DNA from: Ginsengibacter sp963792025
GTDB lineage: Bacteria; Bacteroidota; Bacteroidia; Chitinophagales; Chitinophagaceae
Assembly (NCBI GenBank): GCA_963792025.1
Contig: CAWBUS010000014.1
Location: 1-64,000, forward strand
DNA length: 64,000 nucleotides
Direction: 5' to 3'
A program made the position numbers and the translations under genes. How positions within the stretch are numbered: position 1 is the stretch's first letter; every line of letters begins with the position of its first letter. Of the stretch, positions 56,836 to 64,000 are shown one piece after another. A model generated the notes under the pieces. The model was not told the origin of the DNA. It did no database searches and was given only the letters and a program-made list of their open reading frames with translations.

Positions 56836-56865
56836 TTGCGCAGGGCTACACGGTTTATATCTTTG
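56836..56865 (+). promoter_or_regulatory. Promoter of small RNA copy 2
   Basis: -33 TTG (56836-56838), 19-bp spacer, -7 TATCTTTG (56858-56865). Confidence 0.8.
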
Positions 56866-56869
56866 TACC

Positions 56870-57129
56870 AGAAGTTGATTGATGTTCAACAAACATTAAT
56901 CAAAAGATCCAAATCCATTGAAAAGAGCCCGTTTTTACCGAATCCATGAAAACCAAATAATCCGATATCAATCAACTTCTTTTTTTTCTTTATCCAATAC
57001 CTGTAAGAAACTAATAAAGTATCCAAAGAAAACCAGCCAGTAAAATGGCCATCCAATTTATCCTGTAAAAAATTTACCCCTGGAATTAAAATTATTCCTG
57101 AGAGCCCTGCAAAAAGCAGGGTTTTTTTT
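56870..57129 (+). ncRNA. Repeated small RNA, copy 2
   Basis: AGAAGTTGATTGAT (56870-56883) is exactly complementary to ATCAATCAACTTCT (56967-56980), followed by a T-run: a 14-bp stem closing about 83 nt. Alternatively TTGATTGATGTT pairs with AACATTAATCAA (56875-56903) in a 12-bp local hairpin. A second terminator, GCCCTGC-AAAAA-GCAGGG-T8 (57104-57129), ends the block. Conservation with copy 3 begins upstream of the promoter (56776) and spans about 354 bp. No ORF is conserved. A 6S-like or trans-acting RNA is possible. Confidence 0.8.
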
Positions 57130-57468
57130 GTAGCATCCCGGACATTTAAAGCAGGGTATATCGCATTGATCGGTTTGTTTTTATTAGGATCCATCTTATT
57201 TGCCTAGACGCACAACATCTTTTTGCAATGTGTTTCCTTATTCGGCCAATCAGTAAGTTGCAGCAGGACTCCTTAACGAAATTGATCACGACACATCTTT
57301 AAAAGTATTTTTTTCTTGCTGCATCCGGTAGCAAATAATATCGTTTAGCCGATTCCGTTAGGATGACCATGTAAAATAATTTTAACAGGAAATTAAGGTA
57401 GCATCGGAATTTGAGGCATCAAATAATTCTTATTATTTTTACTTTTACTCCCCCATTAAATTTATGCT
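57130..57468. other. Intergenic, no gene seen
   Basis: About 340 bp between the small RNA and the T9SS protein gene; no conserved element recognised. Confidence 0.4.
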
Positions 57469-58137
57469 ATGAACGAACTTTGCCTGAGGGCTTCCTATGC
57501 CCCGGAGAAATCCCATGTAAAAATCTGTATTGCTTTTATAGGTACATTTCTTTTTTTCCAATGCCTGGCCGCCCAAACTCCGGATTCTACTTCTTCTAAC
57601 CTAACCAAAAGTATTCTTCCCTTGAAATTGATAAACTTTTCCGGCAGGCTAATCAATGACAATGAGGCGGTTCTTAACTGGCAAACCACAGGTGGAACGG
57701 ATGGAAGCCGGTTTGAAATAGCCTGGAGCGGTGATAACAGGTACTGGCAAACGGTTGGTACCGTTAGTGCCACGGGTAGTGACAGCATAAGCACGTATTC
57801 CTGGAAATATTCGCAACCTTCCCTCATTAATTTTTACAGGCTAAAAATGATTGATATTGGCGGGAATGTTACTTACGGCAATGTTATCAGGATTAATGGC
57901 TCAGCCCGGGCAGTTGTTATCTATCCCAATCCTGCGAAGAATAATGTATTCATCAGTTCTTTTAGCGACAAACCAGCAACCGTAATTTTCTTAAATAGCA
58001 GTGGTAGGATACTGTTGCGAAAAACAATTAATGAACCTGTTTCTTCAATCGACATTAGCAACTTTACTCCCGGAAATTATATCATCAGGATCATTCGGGA
58101 TAACAAGGCAACTATTTATCAATTGGTAAAGCAATAA
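57469..58137 (+). CDS. Secreted protein with T9SS type A sorting domain
   Basis: A protein of 222 residues. A signal-like stretch, ICIAFIGTFLFFQCLAAQ, sits about 22 residues in. A fibronectin-III-like domain follows (LPLKLINFSGRLINDNEAVL, RFEIAWSGDNRYWQTVG, FYRLKMIDIGGNVTYGN). The C-terminal roughly 75 residues are a Por secretion (type A) domain: VVIYPNPAKNNVFISSF, ISNFTPGNYIIRIIRDNKAT. The protein is therefore exported by the type IX system and probably attached to the surface. Nothing else suggests its function. A shorter start inside the reading frame is possible. Confidence 0.85.
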   Translation: MNELCLRASYAPEKSHVKICIAFIGTFLFFQCLAAQTPDSTSSNLTKSILPLKLINFSGRLINDNEAVLNWQTTGGTDGSRFEIAWSGDNRYWQTVGTVSATGSDSISTYSWKYSQPSLINFYRLKMIDIGGNVTYGNVIRINGSARAVVIYPNPAKNNVFISSFSDKPATVIFLNSSGRILLRKTINEPVSSIDISNFTPGNYIIRIIRDNKATIYQLVKQ

Positions 58138-58267
58138 TGGCCACTTAGAGCACAACGAACTAAAGTGTGCTTCAGCCTTTAATTTACGATTGTTTGCCTG
58201 TATGGGGTTCGTAGATTTACCATCATCACCGTAATTTCAATAGATCAATAATTGAGCGCTACTGCTC

Positions 58268-58297
58268 TTGCGCAGGGCTACGCGGTTTATATCTTTG
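58268..58297 (+). promoter_or_regulatory. Promoter of small RNA copy 3
   Basis: -33 TTG (58268-58270), 19-bp spacer, -7 TATCTTTG (58290-58297). Confidence 0.8.
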
Positions 58298-58301
58298 TAC
58301 C

Positions 58302-58558
58302 AGAAGTTGATTGATGTTCAACAAACATTAATCAAAAGATCCAAATCCATTGAAAAGAGCCCGTTTTACCGAATCCATGAAAACCAAGTAATCCGATATC
58401 AATCAACTTCTTTTTTTTCTTTATCCAATACCTGTAAGAAACTAATAAAGTATCCAAAGAAAACCAGCCAGTAAAATGGCCATCCAATTTATCCTGTAAA
58501 AAATTTACCCCTGGAATTAAAATTATTCCTGAGAGCCCTGCAAAAAGCAGGGTTTTTT
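58302..58558 (+). ncRNA. Repeated small RNA, copy 3
   Basis: Nearly identical to copy 2 over the whole block (from 58208). AGAAGTTGATTGAT (58302-58315) pairs with ATCAATCAACTTCT (58398-58411) before eight T; the second terminator is at 58535-58558. One T shorter than copy 2 in the CCCGTTTT run. It lies 120 bp before the M1 peptidase start. Confidence 0.8.
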
Positions 58559-58679
58559 ATTGTGTGATTGTCGCATCCGTAAAATGTATAATTTCTATGG
58601 ACTAACGTAAAAGGGTACCCGATCAAATCTTTGCGTAAATATTTCTGCCGTGAATCTAAATAAAACCTACTTTCAAATA

Positions 58680-60263
58680 ATGAAAAAGATAATATTCGCC
58701 CTACTCGTTTTTACCAATACCCATTTGGTTGCCCAGGATAATTATTGGCAGCAATACCTGCATTTTAAGATTGATGCTCAGCTAAACGACGGGGAAAAAT
58801 CAATTACCGGATCAGAAACCATTGTTTATAAAAATAATTCGCCGCAGACACTTACCTATATCTGGTTTCATCTTTATCCCAATGCGTATAAAGACGAATC
58901 AACCGCCCTGTTTCAGCAGCTAAAAAATGATACAGATGGAAAAGATAAACTGAAAGATTATACGCCCGGTTTTATTAGCGGGCTTGCCTTCACAGTAAAT
59001 GGCAGTAACGCTAAAACGGAGGCTCATCCCAATCCTGTATACACCGATATTATTAAAGTATTGCTGGCAACGCCTTTGCAGCCCGGTGATTCCGTAGCTA
59101 TTGCCACGCCGTTTAAGGTGCAATTGCCATCTTACTTTTCAAGATCCGGGTATGAAGATGGTGAGTTTATGGCTTGCCAATGGTATCCAAAACCAGCAGT
59201 GTTCGATAAAGACGGCTGGCACGAGATGCCCTACCTTGATATGGGCGAATTTTATAGCGAATATGCTTCATATAGCGTGAATATCAACGTCCCTTCCGGT
59301 TATGTCGTAGGAGCAACCGGGGTTTTGCAAACGCCATCAGAAGCCAGGGCATATAAAACGGTAGGAAGTTATAATACCGGGCACCGCGATGACGAGCCGC
59401 AATTGTATCAACCTGTTTCTGCTGAACCAAATAAAACACTTAGTTACTATGCTGACAGCGTTCCTGATTTTGCATGGTTCGCCGACAAAGATTTTGTTAT
59501 TGAGTACGATACGATGCGTTTACAATCGGGCAAAATAATAGATGCATTCACTTATTATCATAACCATAAAAATACGTTATGGAACAAAAGCATTGAGTAT
59601 GTAAAGGATGCGGTAAGCCATTATGGAAACTGGATAGGTGAATACGATTACCCGGTGGTGCAGGCGGTAGAGGGCCCCAAAAATAATTCGAGCGGCGGCA
59701 TGGAGTACCCCACTATTACACTTATTACAAGTCCGGATGCAAAAGCCGAAACGCTTGATGCGGTAATAGCACACGAAGTCGGCCACAACTGGTTTATGAG
59801 CATGCTGGGAACTAACGAACGCGATCATGCATGGATGGATGAAGGGCTGAACAGTTATTTTGAATTCAGATATGAAGCAGAAAAATACCGGAGTAATGCA
59901 GTATTTGGAGAACAAATACCGGCAGACGTCAAACAACTTAGTGAGCAGGATTTCCAGGCCACTGTTTATCTGAATTTAAAACAGATACCTATTCATCCGG
60001 CGATGGAAACAACATCGGCAAAGTTTAAAAATGATCAGGACTATTCACTTGCAGTTTATGTAAAACCGGCCGAATGGATGTATATGCTTGAAAAAAAGAT
60101 TGGCAGAGATAAGGTTGATAGCGCTTATCATAATTATTTTAATGAATGGAAATTTAAACATCCGCAACCTTCGGATATGAAAGCATCTTTTGAAGAAGCA
60201 CTGCATATGGACCTGGTATCATACTTTGCGTTGTTGAATAAAGAAGATAAGTTGTCAGAATAG
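58680..60263 (+). CDS. M1 family metallopeptidase
   Basis: The start is ATG 58680 (MKKIIFALLVFTNTHLVAQ, signal peptide); a GTG at 58650 is possible but spoils the signal. The protein has 527 residues. N-terminal beta domain (HFKIDAQLNDGEKSITGSET, WFHLYPNAYKDEST), then GGMEYPTI (the GAMEN-like exopeptidase motif) and the zinc site HEVGHNWFMSML with the distal Glu in DEGLNSYFEFRYE. Periplasmic aminopeptidase-like; substrate unknown. A decayed copy of its last 30 codons is found at about 62050. Confidence 0.92.
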   Translation: MKKIIFALLVFTNTHLVAQDNYWQQYLHFKIDAQLNDGEKSITGSETIVYKNNSPQTLTYIWFHLYPNAYKDESTALFQQLKNDTDGKDKLKDYTPGFISGLAFTVNGSNAKTEAHPNPVYTDIIKVLLATPLQPGDSVAIATPFKVQLPSYFSRSGYEDGEFMACQWYPKPAVFDKDGWHEMPYLDMGEFYSEYASYSVNINVPSGYVVGATGVLQTPSEARAYKTVGSYNTGHRDDEPQLYQPVSAEPNKTLSYYADSVPDFAWFADKDFVIEYDTMRLQSGKIIDAFTYYHNHKNTLWNKSIEYVKDAVSHYGNWIGEYDYPVVQAVEGPKNNSSGGMEYPTITLITSPDAKAETLDAVIAHEVGHNWFMSMLGTNERDHAWMDEGLNSYFEFRYEAEKYRSNAVFGEQIPADVKQLSEQDFQATVYLNLKQIPIHPAMETTSAKFKNDQDYSLAVYVKPAEWMYMLEKKIGRDKVDSAYHNYFNEWKFKHPQPSDMKASFEEALHMDLVSYFALLNKEDKLSE

Positions 60264-60385
60264 TTATAATAAAACTCGGATTTTCATATTTGCTTTATTC
60301 AATAAAGATTGTTTCTTCGAAGACTTTAATTGTGTATTGAAAGCAACTGTTGTGGACTTACAGGGTGAGTTGTTTGCCAGATTGA

Positions 60386-61897
60386 TTATTTTCTTATTTG
60401 TTGTTCAAGTTCTTCTATTTTCTTTTTTAGCTCGTTAATTTCATCCGACTGCTGCTTCACGATTTTACTTAATTCCTGTGTGGCAGAAATATTCAGCGTA
60501 GTGAGCCCATCATAATCCACCGTGCGGAAATCATTCACTTGTTCTCCATAAACAAATACGGTATCACTTAAATCAGGTGCATTTATTAATACTTCTTTAT
60601 CAGAAGGAATCGCTACGATATCATAGCGTTGTTGTGCACCGTTTATTTCTATCAGTTGTATTTTTTTTGCATCCTTATCAAGATTGTGTGCAGTTTTAAA
60701 ACTCAATAAATAAGCATTGCCTGATTTTTCAACTTTGCTCGTAAGTTGGTAAACATTGGGAATATAATTAACTCCTTTACTTACCAACTGTGGATATACT
60801 TCTTCTACCTGTTGGGCAATTACTTTTTTAAATGACCTGTTTCCATTTTTCACTTTATCTTTCATTGTGTAATTGGTAATTTGAATGGCATTTAATGTCT
60901 CAAGGTCTTTTGCAGAATTACTCATATCGGCGATATCTTTAATTCGGGCGTCAGATTGCGCATCAAATTCCTGGGCCACAACATTACCGGCAGCCCAAAT
61001 TGAAGCATATGGAGCAATTTGACCAGCAGATCCTCCAAATTGGTTATGACTATATCCTGTTAACTGAACATAAGCATATTCATTTGTACCAAGTTGATAA
61101 CCTGTCTCAACATCTAAAGGCGCATTTGATGACGGAGAGCTGGATCCAATAACCAGGTTACCAGCATAACTCCCGGAACCGCTTACGTTGGCGTCTCCCA
61201 TAATACTTACAGAACCACTACCATTTCCCAAACGTGGCAGAATAGAAATATTTGTACTGGATGTCCAGTTAGTAATGACCACATTTTGATTAAAGGCCAT
61301 AGCGCCACCATTGCCAATCGTAAAAGCATTACCACTAAAACCAGTTGAACCAACACTTCCTATTTGTAAGGTATTAACCGGTGTAGTGGTACCAATTCCA
61401 AAATTACCGGTTGTTGAAAGGGACATTGCCGCATTACCATTATTTGTAAAAAAATAAAGTGGATGATTTGATTGAGTGCCTATCCAGCCTCCATTACTTC
61501 CAATATATGTTCCTAATCTAACGGTACCGTTTGTATGCGTAATACCATAAGAAGCATCGGCTGTAAGCACATCGAGTTTTGAAAAGGGAACAAGCGTACC
61601 AATGCCCAGGTTCCCGTTTGTCAGCAATGTCATTTGAGCTGAACTGTTTGCATTAAGAAGACTGGTTGCGAAATATAATGGGTGGGTTGTTTGTGTGGCA
61701 ATCCAGCCACCGCCCGAGCCGGCATAGGTACCTACTCTTACAGATCCGTTGGTATGAATGATACCCCAGCCATCCCCGGTAAGTACTTCTAATTTTGTTA
61801 AAGGGGTCGTTGTACCGATACCTACATTTTGGGAATTTGTATAAAGGCTGCTCAAAATTGTTAGTAAAAAAAGCAGCAGTTGTTTGGCGGCTGGCAT
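60386..61897 (-). CDS. S74-type tail-fibre-like surface protein
   Basis: The start is ATG 61897 (MPAAKQLLLFLLTILSSLYT, signal). The protein has 503 residues. NVGIGTTTPLTKLEV opens a series of GIGT-P repeats (NLGIGTLVPFSKLDV, NFGIGTTTPVNTLQIG) interleaved with VRVGTYAGSGGGWIATQ-type segments. The S74-like chaperone region begins FDAQSDARIKDIADMSNSAK and continues VIAQQVEEVYPQLVSKGVNY. It ends in a coiled coil (DEINELKKKIEELEQQIRK). Secreted, probably trimeric adhesin or fibre. It is a distant relative of the proteins at 28720 and 30060. Confidence 0.82.
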   Translation of the reverse strand: MPAAKQLLLFLLTILSSLYTNSQNVGIGTTTPLTKLEVLTGDGWGIIHTNGSVRVGTYAGSGGGWIATQTTHPLYFATSLLNANSSAQMTLLTNGNLGIGTLVPFSKLDVLTADASYGITHTNGTVRLGTYIGSNGGWIGTQSNHPLYFFTNNGNAAMSLSTTGNFGIGTTTPVNTLQIGSVGSTGFSGNAFTIGNGGAMAFNQNVVITNWTSSTNISILPRLGNGSGSVSIMGDANVSGSGSYAGNLVIGSSSPSSNAPLDVETGYQLGTNEYAYVQLTGYSHNQFGGSAGQIAPYASIWAAGNVVAQEFDAQSDARIKDIADMSNSAKDLETLNAIQITNYTMKDKVKNGNRSFKKVIAQQVEEVYPQLVSKGVNYIPNVYQLTSKVEKSGNAYLLSFKTAHNLDKDAKKIQLIEINGAQQRYDIVAIPSDKEVLINAPDLSDTVFVYGEQVNDFRTVDYDGLTTLNISATQELSKIVKQQSDEINELKKKIEELEQQIRK

Positions 61898-62049
61898 AAA
61901 ATAAAGTTTAATAGAAAGATACAAAATTTGAAAAACACTTTTCCAGCTTTATTTTTTGCCTTTAATTGCCTTTATGGCTTCGGCCAGTCCGGCAAATTTT
62001 CTAAGATTTGATTCGTACGGATACGAACCAACGTTATGGGAGTTGAGAT

Positions 62050-62140
62050 ATGAAAGCGGCTTTTGAAGAAGCATTGCACCGGGATCTGGCATCATACTTT
62101 GCATTACATGAATAAAGAAGATAAGTTATCAGAATATTTG
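62050..62140 (+). pseudogene. 3' fragment of an M1 peptidase gene
   Basis: ATGAAAGCGGCTTTTGAAGA and the following about 70 bp match the end of the peptidase gene at 60177-60263 (MKAAFEEALHRDLASYFALH), with a frameshift before the final codons. No upstream part of the gene is present. A palindrome (TTCGTACGGATACGAA) stands just before, at about 62011. Confidence 0.7.
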
Positions 62141-62279
62141 TACGGTACTTTTAGTTTTGTTTCTGGTAAATTGATGAGATAATTTATTGAAGAAACAGAA
62201 ATTGTTATAAATCTTTATTATTCGGATAAAATATTTTCAATCAATTTTGTGACTTAACTTTTCGGGCTAAAAAATTTTT

Positions 62280-62353
62280 CGGGATGTAGCGCAGCCCGGT
62301 AGCGCACTACGTTCGGGACGTAGGGGCCGCTGGTTCGAATCCAGTCATCCCGA
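62280..62353 (+). tRNA. tRNA-Pro (anticodon CGG)
   Basis: 74 nt. Acceptor CGGGATG/CATCCCG with discriminator A, anticodon stem CTACG/CGTAG with loop TTCGGGA (anticodon CGG, G37), T arm with GGTTCGAATCC. No CCA is encoded. A terminator follows. Confidence 0.95.
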
Positions 62354-62376
62354 CTAAGTTGATTTCTTTCGCAAAT

Positions 62377-62415
62377 AAAAGCTCGTAAAACGCAGAGGTT
62401 ACGGGCTTTTTTTAT
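62377..62415 (+). terminator. Rho-independent terminator after tRNA-Pro
   Basis: AAAAGCTCGTAA pairs with TTACGGGCTTTT (62377-62410; one G-U pair), then more T. Confidence 0.85.
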
Positions 62416-62509
62416 TTGTAACCATTTTAATAATTTGACGTTGCGTGTATCGTTCCTCCGTACATTATGTGTAATTCGGTAAAGAAATAAGACGTGATCT
62501 AATGATTCA

Positions 62510-64000
62510 TCATATTTTGGTGAGCGGCAATTGAATAATAAACACACTCCCTTTGCCTTCTATACTCTCCACTTTTATTTCTCCGCCATGTGCTTTAACA
62601 ATATCATAGCTCAAACTCAATCCTAATCCTGTTCCCTGTCCCGTTGGTTTTGTGGTGAAGAATGGTTGAAAGATTTTATCTTTTATTTTTTCCGGAATGC
62701 CGTTGCCGTTGTCACTAACGGTTATGACTACACTGGCCTCCCTGTCCTCCAAAGGAAGGCTCAATGATGTACTAACTGAAACAGTTGGTTGATGCGAAAT
62801 AAGATTCCCGTCTTTTTGTTCGTTCACTGCATTTTTCTGCCGGTCGTTTACTGCATAAAAAGCATTATTGAATAAGTTCAGCATTACTCTTCCAATATCC
62901 TGGGGAACGACATTTATCTTACGAATCGATGGATCAAAATCAGTTTTTATTTCGGCACTGAAGTCTTTGTCTTTGGCACGAAGGCCATGATAGCTTAATC
63001 GTAAATATTCATCTGCCAAAGCATTGATGTCTGTTAGTTCCATTTTTCCTGAACTGGCTCTTGAATGTTGCAGCATGCCCTTCACTATGATATCTGCACG
63101 TTTGCCATGATGGTAGATTTTTTCTTCATTAGCGATAATATCTTCTATTATTGCATTTTCCAAACCTTCATCTCTTTCTGCGTTTGACCTTGAGCGTTCA
63201 GCTTTTAATTCTTCCAGCATTTCTTTATTCACTTCAGAAAAATTATTCACGAAGTTTAAAGGGTTCTGTATCTCATGTGCAATTCCTGCGGTGAGTTCTC
63301 CAAGCGAAGCCATTTTTTCTTGTTGGATGAGTTGGGATTGGGTTGATTTTAATTCTGATAAAGTGCTTTGTATTTCTTCTTTTTGTTTACCGAGAAGAAT
63401 GTTTGCCTTTCTTTTATTACGAACATTTCTTAAAAGTAAGAACGCAATGATTAAGAAAATTAAAATGACTGCTGCGAGAATATAAAATTTTATTTTAGTC
63501 TGATAATGCTGTTGTGCTTCTTTTTTTGCCTGCTCTAATTGTTGTTGTTGCAGCGTTTCATTAAACGATAAATTTTGCGCCTGTGCTATTTTGTTTTGAT
63601 TAAATACGCTGTCTTTTAGTACAACAAAATTTTTCAGGTACTTATAAGCACTGTCATACTGATGATTGTTTTGATATAATGCAGAAAGAAGTGAATCTAC
63701 AATCATAGTTCCCGCGGGTAAGTCCGTAGTTTGTACTTCCTTCAACGATTGCCGGGCATAAAAGAAAGCAGAGTCTTGTTGTCCTTTTTTATGAAATAAA
63801 GCAGCCATGCCCCATTCAGATCTGGCGAGCACATCACGACGACCAGATTCCATAGCATAAGGAATGCTCCTCCTGTAAAAGAAAAATGCTGAATCGTAAT
63901 CCCCCGTTTGGGAGTAATCTTTACCAAGTTCACTGGTTGCAAGGGCGATCCCTTCCTTACCATTTAATCCTCTTATTAAAGCGGAATTATAAGCTAACAA
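62510..64000 (-). CDS. TPR-containing sensor histidine kinase (5' partial)
   Basis: The frame is open at the window edge, so the N-terminus is missing; 496 residues are seen. TPR-like repeats (GDYDSAFFFYRRSIPYAMES, GQQDSAFFYARQSLKEV) are followed by a TM (IKFYILAAVILIFLIIAFLL) and a coiled coil. The HisKA box is MASLGELTAGIAHEIQNPLN. The HATPase has LNLFNNAFYAV, VSDNGNGIP and GTGLGLSLSYDIVKAHGGEI. The large TPR sensor part makes it a relative of 23210-25171 in layout, but with a classical HisKA domain. No partner regulator is visible within the window. Confidence 0.92.
   Translation of the reverse strand: MLAYNSALIRGLNGKEGIALATSELGKDYSQTGDYDSAFFFYRRSIPYAMESGRRDVLARSEWGMAALFHKKGQQDSAFFYARQSLKEVQTTDLPAGTMIVDSLLSALYQNNHQYDSAYKYLKNFVVLKDSVFNQNKIAQAQNLSFNETLQQQQLEQAKKEAQQHYQTKIKFYILAAVILIFLIIAFLLLRNVRNKRKANILLGKQKEEIQSTLSELKSTQSQLIQQEKMASLGELTAGIAHEIQNPLNFVNNFSEVNKEMLEELKAERSRSNAERDEGLENAIIEDIIANEEKIYHHGKRADIIVKGMLQHSRASSGKMELTDINALADEYLRLSYHGLRAKDKDFSAEIKTDFDPSIRKINVVPQDIGRVMLNLFNNAFYAVNDRQKNAVNEQKDGNLISHQPTVSVSTSLSLPLEDREASVVITVSDNGNGIPEKIKDKIFQPFFTTKPTGQGTGLGLSLSYDIVKAHGGEIKVESIEGKGSVFIIQLPLTKI

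Noticed and set aside
56886..57194. Minus-strand ORF of 102 codons
   Set aside because: Antisense to small RNA copy 2 and interrupted in copy 3, so not a conserved gene.
62254..62547. Minus-strand ORF of 97 codons
   Set aside because: It lies across tRNA-Pro and its terminator; this is the well-known spurious translation of a tRNA gene antisense strand.

Overview
The window looks like a chromosome segment of a Bacteroidota bacterium, most likely of the Chitinophagia/Chitinophagaceae type. The grounds are many secreted proteins and lipoproteins of unknown function, a T9SS-type C-terminal sorting domain, a GH97 glycosidase, S74-chaperone surface proteins, an OmpA protein with thrombospondin-3-like repeats, promoters of the TAnnTTTG type and sparse Shine-Dalgarno sites. 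The lineage is inferred from family content; no rRNA is present.

Layout. 1-3345 is a decaying McrB/McrC-like restriction operon, cut off by a complete IS21-family element (3346-6056). 6057-7515 is a graveyard: a truncated copy of the gene at 17222 and a REP-associated (Y1/HUH) transposase pseudogene between perfect inverted repeats. 7612-13118 is a conflict-type island: a secreted protein, an 8-TM protein overlapping an EACC1-like/caspase/TPR protein, a small membrane protein, a DarT toxin gene with a large internal deletion, and an intact DarG antitoxin. 13594-20573 holds small secreted proteins among dispersed repeats and two copies of a 206-bp MITE-like element. 20897-25873 encodes a HAMP histidine kinase and a NarL-type kinase/regulator pair. 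26203-31271 has a lipoprotein, a PhyH-type dioxygenase, degenerate genes and two tandem S74/YadA-head surface proteins.

31636-34043 is a dihaem cytochrome c/PQQ dehydrogenase operon whose enzyme has a D-W-D motif. It is followed by a GH67-like hydrolase, cardiolipin synthase and a monohaem cytochrome c. 39192-42819 holds membrane proteins, lipoproteins and a second copy of two genes from the 13-19 kb region. 43385-53414 has a Gfo/Idh/MocA oxidoreductase, OmpA, an FtsX-type permease, a 2-hydroxyacid dehydrogenase, a frameshifted DinB-like gene and a molybdenum hydroxylase pair (IorA intact, IorB frameshifted). 53598-60263 alternates secreted CAP, GH97, T9SS-sorted and M1 peptidase genes with three copies of an apparent small RNA. 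The window ends with an S74 protein, tRNA-Pro(CGG) and the 3' part of a TPR histidine kinase.

Themes. Several genes survive only as 3' tails scattered between intact genes, and two repeat families lie in one orientation throughout, so the region seems to turn over by repeat-mediated deletion and duplication. Five single-base frameshifts in otherwise well-conserved genes (about 1378, 1733, 3244, 50333 and 51694) may be real decay or assembly errors. The most interesting candidates for new biology are the three-copy small RNA and the caspase/8-TM overlapping gene pair.
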